Of a DNA stretch of 64,000 nucleotides, positions 17,281-26,303 are shown piece by piece. Both the position numbers and the translations under genes were made by a program. The stretch covers positions 1 through 64,000 of the forward strand of contig CAXPJI010000006.1 of NCBI GenBank assembly GCA_964217345.1, written 5' to 3'. The stretch is from UBA3478 sp964217345. Lineage in GTDB: Bacteria; Bacteroidota; Bacteroidia; Flavobacteriales; Flavobacteriaceae. The notes under the pieces were generated by a model. That model ran no database searches and had not been told where the DNA came from. It saw only the letters and a program-made list of their open reading frames with translations. The first letter of the stretch is position 1; every line of letters starts with the position of its first letter.

Positions 17281-18336
17281 GTGAAGATACATGAATTCTA
17301 CATGAAAAGGGCCTTAGAACTGGCATTAAAAAACAGCCAAGGAGCCAGGCCAAATCCTTCAGTAGGAGCCGTTATCGTATCAGAATACAAAGTTATCGGT
17401 GAAGGATTTACCTCGAATTACGGAGGTAATCATGCTGAAATCAACGCCCTAAATCAAATTAGAAAAGAAGACTTACCTCTTTTAAAAAAGGCCACACTTT
17501 ATGTTACCCTCGAACCTTGCTCGCATACTGGTAAAACACCTCCTTGTTCTTTAGCAATTATTCAATCGGGAATCTCCAAGGTAGTTATCGGTTGTCAAGA
17601 CCCTAATCCTTTGGTTTCAGGTAAGGGTATTACACTATTAAAAGCTTCGAATATCGAGGTAATAACTGGTGTGTTCGAGGAGGAATGCGCTGAAGCTCAT
17701 CGTCAATTCTTAACCTATATTAACCATAAAAGACCCTACATCACTTTAAAATGGGCCGAGTCTAAAGACGGGTTTATCGCTCCATTAAAAGATCAACAAT
17801 CAGAACCTGGTTCTTATTGGTTATCTCAACCTTTATCAAAACAATGGGCTCATAAATTGAGAGCCTGCTCAATGGGGATTGTAATCGGTGCCGAAACCTT
17901 GCGTTACGACCAACCTTCTCTAAATACTCGAATTTGGGCAGGTAAAGACCCTGAAATTCTAATTATCGGAGGAAAACTAACTGACATTCCTAGCCATTGG
18001 CTCGATAAGCAAGTTTCAATTACGCAGTTTACCAAAACTCCTGAAAAACGAAGCTTAAGTATTCATCAAATTGCTATAGAGGACTCATCCAAAACCTTAA
18101 ATTCACTGCTTAACCATTGTATAGAGTATCAAATACAAACGTTACTCGTTGAGGGAGGATCGCAAGTAATTAATCAGTTTTTGGAACACGATCTTTGGGA
18201 CGAAGCGATTATTTTCAAAAGCAACTCTAACCTAATAGAAGGCGTAAAGGCTCCAAGCATCGATCAAAAGCCGCTGAAAATGATGAATTCCGCAAGTGAC
18301 AAAGTGATTTTTCACAGAAACCATGCAAATCAATGA
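17281..18336 (+). CDS. ribD: Bifunctional riboflavin deaminase/reductase RibD
   Basis: RibD deaminates and then reduces the pyrimidine intermediate in riboflavin synthesis. The deaminase half has the zinc site in NHAEINAL and EPCSHTGKTPPC. The reductase half begins near residue 145 with RPYITLKWAESKDGF and has the NADPH-binding GIVIGAETLRYDQPSLNTR and LVEGGSQVINQFL. The length of 351 residues is typical. The annotated start is GTG at 17281; an ATG at 17302 would remove seven residues and is possible, because the promoter-like element lies very close. It overlaps yigZ by an ATGA. Confidence 0.95.
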   Translation: MKIHEFYMKRALELALKNSQGARPNPSVGAVIVSEYKVIGEGFTSNYGGNHAEINALNQIRKEDLPLLKKATLYVTLEPCSHTGKTPPCSLAIIQSGISKVVIGCQDPNPLVSGKGITLLKASNIEVITGVFEEECAEAHRQFLTYINHKRPYITLKWAESKDGFIAPLKDQQSEPGSYWLSQPLSKQWAHKLRACSMGIVIGAETLRYDQPSLNTRIWAGKDPEILIIGGKLTDIPSHWLDKQVSITQFTKTPEKRSLSIHQIAIEDSSKTLNSLLNHCIEYQIQTLLVEGGSQVINQFLEHDLWDEAIIFKSNSNLIEGVKAPSIDQKPLKMMNSASDKVIFHRNHANQ

Positions 18337-18959
18337 GTAACTCCGAATATCTAGAAATTACAGAGGAGAAAGGACCTTTCATTTTCAAAGATCGCGGGAG
18401 CAAATTCTATGGATACGCTGCGCCATTTAATCACATAGAGGACTTTAAATCAAGGATTGGGCAATTCAGAATCCTGTATCCCAAATCGAATCACGTGGTA
18501 TCCGCCTATCGAGACCAACCTCAAAAAAATCAAACCTTTTGCACAGATGACGGGGAACCAAAAAATAGCTCGGGACCTCCTGTCTTAGGTCAAATTATAC
18601 AACATAATCTATATAATACCGCGGTATTTGTAGTTAGAGAATTTGGAGGAACACCACTCGGTATACCTGGCTTAATTGGCGCATATAAAACCACTGCAAA
18701 TGGAGTGCTCTTGGAGTGTAAAAAAATGAGAGTTATCCCTTCAACAGACTATTCGGTACAAGTCAATTATACAGATGAGAGATGGCTCACAACAATGATT
18801 GAAAAGCACGGTGGTAAAATCAAATCTACCAGCTACTTACAACTCATTTCGATAGCATTCACTATTCCCCTATCAACCAATGAAGTTTTTCTTTTCAAAT
18901 TAAAAAATAACAAGCGGTATGTTGATCTAATTATTTCTGAATCAGAGAAAGCAGACTAG
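18333..18959 (+). CDS. YigZ/IMPACT family protein
   Basis: The UPF0029 domain is recognisable from FIFKDRGSKFYGYAAP, the signature CTDDGEPKNSSGPPVLGQI and VVREFGGTPLGIPGLIGAY, followed by a C-terminal ferredoxin-like EF-G domain. The length of 208 residues is normal. The IMPACT family is linked to translation control in eukaryotes, but the bacterial role is not established. The start overlaps the ribD stop (ATGA), so they are co-transcribed. The 3' end overlaps the convergent thioesterase by 29 bases. Confidence 0.9.
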   Translation: MSNSEYLEITEEKGPFIFKDRGSKFYGYAAPFNHIEDFKSRIGQFRILYPKSNHVVSAYRDQPQKNQTFCTDDGEPKNSSGPPVLGQIIQHNLYNTAVFVVREFGGTPLGIPGLIGAYKTTANGVLLECKKMRVIPSTDYSVQVNYTDERWLTTMIEKHGGKIKSTSYLQLISIAFTIPLSTNEVFLFKLKNNKRYVDLIISESEKAD

Positions 18960-19329
18960 CGGGTAATTTAATCGGCTTAAACGAATTAAAATCGGTAGCA
19001 ACTAAGGTCACTTCTCCCTCAACTAAAAGCCGCTTATTTTCATCGTAGATTTTGTTGTGAAACATAAGAGATGCACCCCCAATTTTTACAAGTTCAGTCT
19101 CAACAGAAAGTAACTGATCATACCTAGCAGGCGCCTTGTAATTGATACTAACATTTACCACGGGAAGAAGTACACCGGAATCTTCTAAACCAGCATAGTC
19201 AAGCCCTTTATTACGCAACCATTCGACTCTTCCTAACTCGAAGTAGGACAGATAGTTAGCGTGATAAACAATTCCCATACGATCGGTCTCTTGGTAGCGC
19301 ACTCGAACTTGTATATAATGTGTATTCAA
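18931..19329 (-). CDS. Acyl-CoA thioesterase, YbgC/FadM type
   Basis: A single hot-dog domain of 132 residues. The YbgC signature is present: RVRYQETDRMGIVYHANYLSYFELGR, with the catalytic Asp in the ETD-x-MG context. It hydrolyses acyl-CoA thioesters, but the chain length is not predictable. It sits divergently upstream of dnaA, a placement I recognise from other Flavobacteriia. The 195-base region between the two genes may hold both promoters. Confidence 0.88.
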   Translation of the reverse strand: MNTHYIQVRVRYQETDRMGIVYHANYLSYFELGRVEWLRNKGLDYAGLEDSGVLLPVVNVSINYKAPARYDQLLSVETELVKIGGASLMFHNKIYDENKRLLVEGEVTLVATDFNSFKPIKLPASLLSLIQK

Positions 19330-19524
19330 TGATGAATTTTTAAATTAACACCTCCGCAATTGCAGTTCTCTTAGGTATGCTAAAAAAACTTAAAAACAAA
19401 TACCTAAATAATTTTTTTTTAAGCAAAGAAGTAAACATATTTGTTCTTCCATCGATGGATCACCTTTTTAGTTTTTTTCATCCATCGAATCGTTAAATTT
19501 TAAGCTTAGTAATAAACAGTGAAG
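19330..19524 (+). promoter_or_regulatory. dnaA upstream region with dyad symmetry
   Basis: This is the longest ordinary gene-free stretch. It is very AT-rich, including a T10 run near 19412-19421. CATATTTG at 19436-19443 is one mismatch from the -7 consensus and would leave a leader of about 75 bases. Within that leader, TCGATGGAT (19452-19460) and ATCCATCGA (19480-19488) form a 9-bp stem with a 19-base loop, and the left arm lies inside a 12-base palindrome TCCATCGATGGA (19448-19459). I see no consensus DnaA box, so an origin cannot be claimed. Confidence 0.4.
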
Positions 19525-20937
19525 ATGTCCGCTGAACATGTTTGGAATAAATGCTTGTCCTTTATAAAGGATAACATTCAACCCCAGGCATACAAGACAT
19601 GGTTTGAACCTATCTATCCTGTTAAACTCCAAGACAATGCACTGAGTATTCAAGTTCCTAGTAAGTTTTTTTACGAATGGCTTGAAGAGCACTATGTAAA
19701 ATTATTAAAAGTTGCACTCCGCAAAGAACTGGGAGAGTCAGCAAAGCTTCTTTATGTAATTAAAATGCAAAATGAGGAAGCAACTTCACATACTGAGCAA
19801 ATCCCTAGTAGACACAAGAGTGCATTCTCTACTCAAGAACTTGACGTTCCTATCGTACAAAAAGATCCAGGATTAAAGAATCCTTTTGTCATTCCTGGTA
19901 TACGAAATATTAAAATTGATTCTCAACTTAATACCTCCTACAGCTTTGAGAGCTTCTTAGAAGGTGAATCAAACCGTTTAGCCAGATCAGCTGGCCAGGC
20001 CGTTGCGAACAAGCCAGGGGGTACTTCATTTAATCCATTACTCATTTTCGGGAATGTAGGATTAGGAAAAACACACCTATTGCACGCCATTGGTGTAGAC
20101 ATCAAAGAAAAGCATCCTGATAAAACGGTACTTTACATTTCTGCAGAGAAATTTACCCAGCAATACATTGAGTCAGTAAAGAATAACACTAGGAATGATT
20201 TTATTCACTTTTATCAACTGATCGATACTTTACTTATTGATGACGTTCAATTCCTGGCCGGTAAAAGTGGAACTCAAGATGTATTCTTCCACATCTTTAA
20301 TCATCTACATCAAAACGGTAAACAGGTAGTATTGAGCTCTGACAAAGCTCCTGTAGATATGCAAGACATCGAACAGCGCCTACTATCGCGCTTCAAATGG
20401 GGACTTTCTGCAGAACTACAGCAACCAGACTATCAATCAAGAGTAGCCATTCTTAAGAATAAGTTATACCTAGATGGTATGACACTACCTGAAGACATCA
20501 TCGACTACATCGCCCAGAACATTAAAAGCAATATCAGAGAGTTAGAAGGTGCTATCATCTCCTTGATCGCTCAAGCATCTTTTAATAAAAAGGAGGTAAA
20601 TATAGAGCTCGCTCAGCAGGTGGTAGATAAATTTGTTAAAAACACCAAAAAGGAAGTCTCGATCGATTACATCCAGAAAATGGTAGCTGATTATTTCGAG
20701 ATGGACCTTGATACCCTGCAATCCAAAACTCGAAAGCGTCATATTGTTCAAGCAAGGCAATTAGCTATGTATTTTGCCAAAAAATACACCAAAGCTTCAC
20801 TTGCAAGTATTGGATCACAAATTGGTAAGCGAGATCACGCTACAGTCTTACACGCCTGTCGTACCGTAGAGAATCTCGCTGATACAGACAAGCAGTTCAG
20901 AAAATACATCGACGATTTAGGTAAGAAGTTTTCTTAA
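19525..20937 (+). CDS. dnaA: Chromosomal replication initiator DnaA
   Basis: DnaA binds and melts the replication origin. Domain I begins VWNKCLSFIKDNIQPQAYKTWFEPI. The AAA+ domain has Walker A GNVGLGKTH (Lys near residue 182), Walker B LLIDDVQFL and sensor segments LSSDKAPVDM and EQRLLSRFKWG. The C-terminal domain IV has the DNA-binding signature RDHATVLHACRTVENL. The length is 470 residues from ATG at 19525; a GTG two codons upstream (19519) is an alternative. It is followed after 31 bases by a methyltransferase gene. The adjacent low-molecular-weight phosphatase gene often found here in relatives is absent. Confidence 0.97.
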   Translation: MSAEHVWNKCLSFIKDNIQPQAYKTWFEPIYPVKLQDNALSIQVPSKFFYEWLEEHYVKLLKVALRKELGESAKLLYVIKMQNEEATSHTEQIPSRHKSAFSTQELDVPIVQKDPGLKNPFVIPGIRNIKIDSQLNTSYSFESFLEGESNRLARSAGQAVANKPGGTSFNPLLIFGNVGLGKTHLLHAIGVDIKEKHPDKTVLYISAEKFTQQYIESVKNNTRNDFIHFYQLIDTLLIDDVQFLAGKSGTQDVFFHIFNHLHQNGKQVVLSSDKAPVDMQDIEQRLLSRFKWGLSAELQQPDYQSRVAILKNKLYLDGMTLPEDIIDYIAQNIKSNIRELEGAIISLIAQASFNKKEVNIELAQQVVDKFVKNTKKEVSIDYIQKMVADYFEMDLDTLQSKTRKRHIVQARQLAMYFAKKYTKASLASIGSQIGKRDHATVLHACRTVENLADTDKQFRKYIDDLGKKFS

Positions 20938-20968
20938 ACGCTCACCTATCGACTAACAACTTATCTTG

Positions 20969-21688
20969 ATGGCAAACCCTTTTGGTAAACTATACCTTAT
21001 TCCCGTACCTATTCATGAGGGTGAGGCGTCTTTTTCTATTCCCAAAGGAGTTATTGAACGTGTTAAACAGCTGAACCACTTTGTGGTTGAAAATGAGAAG
21101 ACAGCTCGAAAGATGATTCGATGTATTTATCCCGAGGTATCTCAACCCGATCTAACGCTATCCATTTTAGACAAAAACACACCAACAGCAGAAATTGAAT
21201 CTTTGCTTTCTCCTTGCCAAAAAGGGATCTCTATAGGGCTGATGTCTGAGGCAGGGGTACCTGCGGTAGCCGACCCAGGAAGTCGCTTAGTTGAGGTTGC
21301 TCACCAAAAAAATATCAAGGTGATCCCCTTAGTAGGCCCTTCATCAATTTTACTTGCACTTATGGCAAGTGGACTTAATGGACAAAGCTTTGCGTTTAAC
21401 GGGTACCTACCTATTGATTCAAACGATAAAAAAAGAACTATACTCGAATTAGAAAAACGATCATTTAGTTTTGGTCAAACTCAAATCTTTATGGAAACTC
21501 CCTATCGAAATGATAAAATGTTTGAGTTTCTGCTTAAGATTTTAGGTAATGAAACCCTTTTGTCTGTAGCGGTCGAAATTAATGGTGACAAGGAGTACAT
21601 TAAAACACTACCGGTTAGTATGTGGAAAACTACAACTAGTCCCGACCTCCACAAAAGACCTGCAATTTTTAGCATCCTTAAGAAATAA
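20969..21688 (+). CDS. SAM-dependent tetrapyrrole-type methyltransferase (RsmI-like)
   Basis: The protein belongs to the tetrapyrrole (corrin/porphyrin) methylase superfamily that includes RsmI. It shows GKLYLIPVPIHEG at the N-terminus, the SAM-binding GLMSEAGVPAVADPGSRLVEVAH, VIPLVGPSSILLALMASGLNGQSFAFNGYLP and a METPYRNDKM segment. RsmI methylates the ribose of C1402 in 16S rRNA, but this is the shorter Bacteroidota form (239 residues, no obvious C-terminal domain), so the target is inferred. The start is ATG at 20969; the frame also has TTG one codon earlier. The placement next to dnaA is conserved. Confidence 0.85.
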   Translation: MANPFGKLYLIPVPIHEGEASFSIPKGVIERVKQLNHFVVENEKTARKMIRCIYPEVSQPDLTLSILDKNTPTAEIESLLSPCQKGISIGLMSEAGVPAVADPGSRLVEVAHQKNIKVIPLVGPSSILLALMASGLNGQSFAFNGYLPIDSNDKKRTILELEKRSFSFGQTQIFMETPYRNDKMFEFLLKILGNETLLSVAVEINGDKEYIKTLPVSMWKTTTSPDLHKRPAIFSILKK

Positions 21689-21700
21689 ACAACTCGCTTA

Positions 21701-22735
21701 TTACCTTCTTATGTTTCGATCGTTTAGCCATTCGGTATAGGCTTTTCGTTTCTTGTTATGCTCAGAGAGTGTTTTAGAAAAATTGTGATAACCAGGTCTT
21801 TCGACATCAGCAACAAAATACAGATATGGATGTTTCTCTGCATTTAAAACCGCTTCAATCGCACTCATTTCAGGCATTGTGATCGGCCCTATTGGCAAGC
21901 CACTTCTTTTGTAAGTATTATAAGGGTTATCTAAGCGAAGATCTCGATATAAAACACGGCGAATGATGGTATCAAAATTACCTGTTGTATGCTTTATCGA
22001 ATAAACAACAGTCGGATCTGCCTGTAGTTTCATATTCTTTCTGAGCCTGTTCAAATAGACACCAGCAACTCTAGGCCGTTCATCTACTTTCACTGATTCT
22101 TTAGAAACAATCGAAGCAAGGGTATAAACCTCAGAGGGAGATAGTTTAATCTCATTCGCTTGTGCGAGTCGACTTTCATTCCAGTAATCCCGATATTCCT
22201 TTAACATTCGATTTCGATACTGAATGGCAGAAGTATTCCAATAAACCTCATAAGTGTTAGGAAGTATAAGGCTTAGCACGTTTTCAGGTCGGAGTTTGGT
22301 TTGAAACAGAAAGTCAGAATCATAGAAAGCTTCTATTATATCAGCACTGTCTGCCTCGATTATTCTTGAAACATATCCTGCAACCTCTTCAATTCTCTCA
22401 AAGGGAGCAATCACAAGATCTATAGGTTTATTTTTAGAACGTAAAACCCTGATCAGCTCGTTGTTGTTCATCCCTTTATATAATACAAAACGACCTGGCT
22501 TAATGTTCTGCAGATACTTCTTTCGGTTAGCCACCCATCGAAAAGTTTTAGAACTCTTCAAGAATGGGGTGATTTGAGTCATAAACTCCTCTTCTGAGAT
22601 ATCGGTCTCTATGAACAAAAGTTGATATTCATTTTCAAATTTGGTGTTTGAGGCGAAAATTATATTATAACCAACCAAAATCAGTATACCTCCCGCAGTG
22701 GCTAAAGCAACGATCAACTTCTTTATATTCTTCAT
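21701..22735 (-). CDS. mltG: Endolytic transglycosylase MltG
   Basis: MltG cleaves nascent glycan strands and so ends peptidoglycan polymerisation. A single N-terminal membrane helix (LIVALATAGGILILVGYNII) is followed by the YceG domain. The catalytic Glu is in ASIVSKESVKVDER, followed by VAGVYLNRLRKNMKLQADPTVVYSI. The C-terminal NPYNTYKRSGLPIGPITMP segment is conserved. The length is 344 residues from ATG at 22735; the longer frame from 22795 runs into the upstream gene and adds no homology. It is last in the dapF-GNAT-mltG operon, which links two cell-wall genes. Confidence 0.94.
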   Translation of the reverse strand: MKNIKKLIVALATAGGILILVGYNIIFASNTKFENEYQLLFIETDISEEEFMTQITPFLKSSKTFRWVANRKKYLQNIKPGRFVLYKGMNNNELIRVLRSKNKPIDLVIAPFERIEEVAGYVSRIIEADSADIIEAFYDSDFLFQTKLRPENVLSLILPNTYEVYWNTSAIQYRNRMLKEYRDYWNESRLAQANEIKLSPSEVYTLASIVSKESVKVDERPRVAGVYLNRLRKNMKLQADPTVVYSIKHTTGNFDTIIRRVLYRDLRLDNPYNTYKRSGLPIGPITMPEMSAIEAVLNAEKHPYLYFVADVERPGYHNFSKTLSEHNKKRKAYTEWLNDRNIRR

Positions 22736-22739
22736 GAGT

Positions 22740-23255
22740 CTACCCCAATTTTTTTTGATACCATAATTGCGTTTCAAAACCGCTAGGAGTAGCAATCCAA
22801 TCGTACATCACTCCAGACTTTTGAAATCCAGCTTTCTCAAAAAGCCTGATACTATGACTATTCGATTCAGAAATCACAGCGGCTAGTTGTCTACAATTTA
22901 ACCAAGTTTTCGCATAGTCACACATAGTAACAACCGCATTTAATCCAATACCTTTATTGCGCTGCAAAGGGTCTATAACTACCCCAATCATCGCATTCCC
23001 GTGCTTTGGATTAAAATCAAAAATATCCACGAGACCAACAGATTCTCCTGCTACTGTAACCACCAATCTTAATTGACCAATTTTAAATGGGTCCAGATGG
23101 GCCTGATCCAAATATTTTTTTAATCGATTCTTAGAAAGCGGTCTTTGATTTTCAGAATACTTCCAAATTTCAGGATCATTCTCTAACCGAAATAGGAAAT
23201 CCAGATCTTCTGGTTCTAATGCCCTTAATTCAACCGAAGGGTAAGTCTCTTTCAT
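22740..23255 (-). CDS. GNAT family N-acetyltransferase, RimJ/SpeG-like
   Basis: A 171-residue GNAT domain of the Acetyltransf_3 type. It has VELRALEPEDLDFLFRLENDPEIWKYSE at the N-terminus, motif A IDPLQRNKGIGLNAVVTMCDYAK and VISESNSHSIRLFEKAGF at the C-terminus. Such enzymes acetylate polyamines, ribosomal-protein termini or small molecules; the substrate is not evident. Its start overlaps the dapF stop by one base and it ends 5 bases before mltG. Confidence 0.87.
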   Translation of the reverse strand: MKETYPSVELRALEPEDLDFLFRLENDPEIWKYSENQRPLSKNRLKKYLDQAHLDPFKIGQLRLVVTVAGESVGLVDIFDFNPKHGNAMIGVVIDPLQRNKGIGLNAVVTMCDYAKTWLNCRQLAAVISESNSHSIRLFEKAGFQKSGVMYDWIATPSGFETQLWYQKKLG

Positions 23256-24037
23256 TACTTTAGCTCTATAAGCCCTGTAAACACATGAATTGCAGGGCCC
23301 GTTAAGTAAACATTTACAAAACCTGAATCCGAAGGTTCAAAACGCACCCACAGCATTCCACCTACCGCATTCAACTCAATCTCTGTAGCAGCTATTTTCT
23401 GATCGAAATAAGCAGCAATTGCAGCAGCTGTGATTCCAGTTCCACAAGCATGAGTCTCCGCTTCTACCCCTCTTTCATAAGTTCTAATTGCAAGCTTATT
23501 TTCTCCGAGAAGTTCAACAAAATTAACATTACATCCGGCAGGGCTAAAAGCGTAGCGAAGTGCTCTACCCTCTCTTTCAACTTCAATTTTATCCACCTTC
23601 TGAACCCAAACAATCTGATGTGGAGACCCGGTGTCTAAAAACAAATTATCATTATCCAAACGTTCTACATGAGAAACATTTGACATATTAATTTCGATAA
23701 GACGATCTTTACGTTTCGCTCCTAGAGGAGTGCCATTGAAATCAAAAGTAATAGCATCTGAAAGACCTTTGTTATCCATTCCGAATTGGACAATACAGCG
23801 TGCCCCATTACCACAAAAAGAAGACTCTGATCCATCAGAATTAAAATACGTCATTTTAAAATCTAACTCATTATGGCGATCGTAAAACATAAGACCGTCT
23901 GCACCAACGCCATAGCGTCTCTCACAAATCTGATTAATCTGTTTGGCGTTAAGTTCAAAGGGCACTTCTGAACGATCGATAATCACAAAATCATTCCCCG
24001 CTCCGTGATACTTATAAAATGGCACCTTTACATTCAT
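23255..24037 (-). CDS. dapF: Diaminopimelate epimerase
   Basis: DapF interconverts LL- and meso-diaminopimelate for lysine and peptidoglycan synthesis. Both active-site cysteines are present: SSFCGNGARC and ETHACGTGITAAA. The N-terminal motif FYKYHGAGNDFVIID and GVGADGLM are typical. The length is 260 residues from ATG at 24037; a TTG six codons upstream adds nothing conserved. It is the first gene of the operon with a GNAT and mltG. dapA is at 12919-13803. Confidence 0.95.
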   Translation of the reverse strand: MNVKVPFYKYHGAGNDFVIIDRSEVPFELNAKQINQICERRYGVGADGLMFYDRHNELDFKMTYFNSDGSESSFCGNGARCIVQFGMDNKGLSDAITFDFNGTPLGAKRKDRLIEINMSNVSHVERLDNDNLFLDTGSPHQIVWVQKVDKIEVEREGRALRYAFSPAGCNVNFVELLGENKLAIRTYERGVEAETHACGTGITAAAIAAYFDQKIAATEIELNAVGGMLWVRFEPSDSGFVNVYLTGPAIHVFTGLIELK

Positions 24038-24145
24038 ACCTGCAATATACCTCAATTTTTATAGGAATTAGAAGCGTTAAATGAGCGTTAAAAGCCTATT
24101 TTAAAAAGAAAAATGATTTCATTTTTGTAAAAAAAATCAAATATT

Positions 24146-25525
24146 ATGAAAAAATGGATCTTCCCCTTGACGATAGCCGTTTTTTCGGCGATCACAACTT
24201 CTTTTGTTCAACATTGGTTGACTGACAAAGAGAAACCATCAGTCGAAGCAATAACCTTTGCGAGTGCGACTACGCAGCCTGTTTCTCTTAGACTTCCAGA
24301 AACAAGTACCGATTTTACAATCGCTGCTGAGAAAACCATACATGCAGTAGTTCATGTAAAGAATGTTAGCAGTGCCAAAGGGCCTCAATCTTTAATGGAC
24401 TTTTTCTATGGTTATGAAAGTTTTAGCACCCCTCAAATTGGAACAGGTTCTGGAGTAATTGTATCACCTGACGGATATATCGTTACCAATAATCACGTTA
24501 TCGAAGAAGCCTCAGAGCTTGAAGTCACTTTAAATAACAATGCCAGTTACACCGCTCAAATCATAGGAACCGACCCAAACTCGGACTTGGCATTATTAAA
24601 AATTGAAGCTGAAGAAGAACTCCCCTATTTAGCCTTTGGAGATTCTGATCGCAGTGCGGTTGGCGAATGGGTACTTGCTGTCGGAAACCCGTTTAATCTT
24701 ACATCTACGGTTACTGCTGGTATTATTTCGGCCAAATCGCGATCGATTTCAACCGCTAACAACCTCTCGTTTATTCAAACCGACGCCGCAGTTAATCCTG
24801 GTAATAGTGGTGGCGCACTAGTTAACACCAAAGGAGAGCTTATTGGTATTAATACAGCTATAAAGTCTCGTACCGGATCCTATGTCGGTTATTCATTTGC
24901 TATCCCTAGTAATACTGCAAAAAAGGTTATAGAAGATCTTTTAGAATTTGGAAAAGTTCAACGCGGAATACTTGGTATTTCGGCGCTAAGAGCAGAATCT
25001 ATTGAAGCCATTAGAAGAGGTCTCGACGAAATTGAAGGAGTTTATATCTCTGAAGTAAATGTAGGTTCAGGGGCTGAAATAGCAGGATTAAAATCTGGCG
25101 ACATCATTAAGCGTGTTGACGGCCTGCCGATTAAAAATTTCACAGCACTTACAGGTTACCTCTCTGCAAAAAGACCGGGTGATCAAGTGGAGATCATATT
25201 CGAACGCGATGACAATCAGCTTTCTACTATAGTCACTTTAACCAAAAATGAAACTGCCGATCTCAATCGACTTGGCCTACGGGTTCAAAATTTAAACGAA
25301 ACGTTACAGAAAAAATTTAATCGGAAAGAAGGAGTAATTGTAACCGCAGCTTCAGAGTACTATAAAAATTATAATCTTGAGGGTAAAGTAGTTATTGCCA
25401 TTGACGGTATCAAGGTTTCAACGATTGAAGATGCCATAGAAGCTAGTAACGAAAACAACACCTATCGACATGCTCTTACGGTAATCGACGAAGAAGGCAA
25501 CAAAGAAACCCTAATCTTTAACTAA
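24146..25525 (+). CDS. DegP/HtrA-family periplasmic serine protease
   Basis: This is a trypsin-like S1C protease with a hydrophobic N-terminal export signal or anchor. The catalytic triad is visible: His in VTNNHVIEEA, Asp in DPNSDLALLK and Ser in NPGNSGGALVNTKGEL. The first PDZ domain follows at about residues 270-365 (AGLKSGDIIKRVDGLPIKNF), and a shortened second PDZ-like region completes the 459 residues. It degrades misfolded envelope proteins. The gene stands alone, 29 bases before trmD, and an imperfect promoter (CATTTTTG) lies close upstream. Confidence 0.94.
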   Translation: MKKWIFPLTIAVFSAITTSFVQHWLTDKEKPSVEAITFASATTQPVSLRLPETSTDFTIAAEKTIHAVVHVKNVSSAKGPQSLMDFFYGYESFSTPQIGTGSGVIVSPDGYIVTNNHVIEEASELEVTLNNNASYTAQIIGTDPNSDLALLKIEAEEELPYLAFGDSDRSAVGEWVLAVGNPFNLTSTVTAGIISAKSRSISTANNLSFIQTDAAVNPGNSGGALVNTKGELIGINTAIKSRTGSYVGYSFAIPSNTAKKVIEDLLEFGKVQRGILGISALRAESIEAIRRGLDEIEGVYISEVNVGSGAEIAGLKSGDIIKRVDGLPIKNFTALTGYLSAKRPGDQVEIIFERDDNQLSTIVTLTKNETADLNRLGLRVQNLNETLQKKFNRKEGVIVTAASEYYKNYNLEGKVVIAIDGIKVSTIEDAIEASNENNTYRHALTVIDEEGNKETLIFN

Positions 25526-25553
25526 TTTTGACGTTTAACTTGATCGTTCGATT

Positions 25554-26228
25554 TTGAGAATAGATATCATAACTGCCGTTCCAGACTTATTAGATAGTCT
25601 TTTAGGACATTCAATTGTCAAAAGAGCTGTTGAGAAAAATTTATTTGAGCTACAAATACATTCCCTTCGAGAAGAAGGTTTGGGAAAGTATCGACAGATT
25701 GACGACTATCCTTATGGAGGAGCGGCAGGAATGGTCTTAATGGCAGAACCCTTAGATCGAATGTTAACCAAATTATCGGAGCAGCGAACCTACGATGCGA
25801 TTATTTATCTAACACCTGATGGAGAGTTATGGACGCAAAACGCGGCCAACCAATTATCACTTAAAGGCAATATCATTATGATATGCGGTCATTACAAAGG
25901 TATTGATCAGCGCATCAGAGATCTTTGGGTAACTCATGAGATTTCTATCGGTGACTTTGTTTTATCAGGCGGAGAAATAGCAGCCGCGGTATTAACAGAC
26001 AGTGTCGTTCGATTATTACCTGGAGTTTTAGGGGATATGGAATCTGCCTTAAGTGATTCTTTTCAAGATTCTCTACTGGCCCCACCGGTGTATACCCGAC
26101 CAGCAGAATTCAAAGGTTTAAAGGTGCCAGAGGTACTAATGAGCGGAAATTTTAAAGCTATTGAAACCTGGAATGAAGAGGAGGCAATTAAAAGAACGAA
26201 AGAGCGCAGACCAGACTTATTAAAATAA
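25554..26228 (+). CDS. trmD: tRNA (guanine37-N1)-methyltransferase
   Basis: TrmD makes m1G37 in tRNAs and prevents +1 frameshifting. Its SPOUT trefoil knot is marked by IMICGHYKGIDQRIRDLWVTHEISIGDFVLSGGE, and the N-terminus has PYGGAAGMVLMAEPLDRM. The 224-residue length is normal. The start codon is TTG at 25554; no ATG is available close by and the conserved start MRIDIITAVPDL matches it. It precedes rplS, an association seen in many bacteria, but rplS has its own promoter. Confidence 0.96.
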   Translation: MRIDIITAVPDLLDSLLGHSIVKRAVEKNLFELQIHSLREEGLGKYRQIDDYPYGGAAGMVLMAEPLDRMLTKLSEQRTYDAIIYLTPDGELWTQNAANQLSLKGNIIMICGHYKGIDQRIRDLWVTHEISIGDFVLSGGEIAAAVLTDSVVRLLPGVLGDMESALSDSFQDSLLAPPVYTRPAEFKGLKVPEVLMSGNFKAIETWNEEEAIKRTKERRPDLLK

Positions 26229-26249
26229 GTAATTTTTTAAGTCAAGGTG

Positions 26250-26281
26250 ATTGCTATTTTTAAATAAAATACTATTTTTGC
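26250..26281 (+). promoter_or_regulatory. Promoter of rplS
   Basis: ATTG at 26250-26253, 19 bases, then TATTTTTGC at 26273-26281 make the best-spaced Bacteroidota promoter in the window. The rplS ATG follows after 22 bases. Confidence 0.7.
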
Positions 26282-26303
26282 ACCCAGTTTTAAAGCATTC
26301 CAA

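Noticed and set aside
19330..19524. Replication origin next to dnaA
   Set aside because: No DnaA boxes of known form, only AT richness and one dyad; GC-skew cannot be judged from one window.
23255..24055. Longer dapF starting at 24055
   Set aside because: It begins at a TTG and adds six residues with no family match; ATG at 24037 fits.
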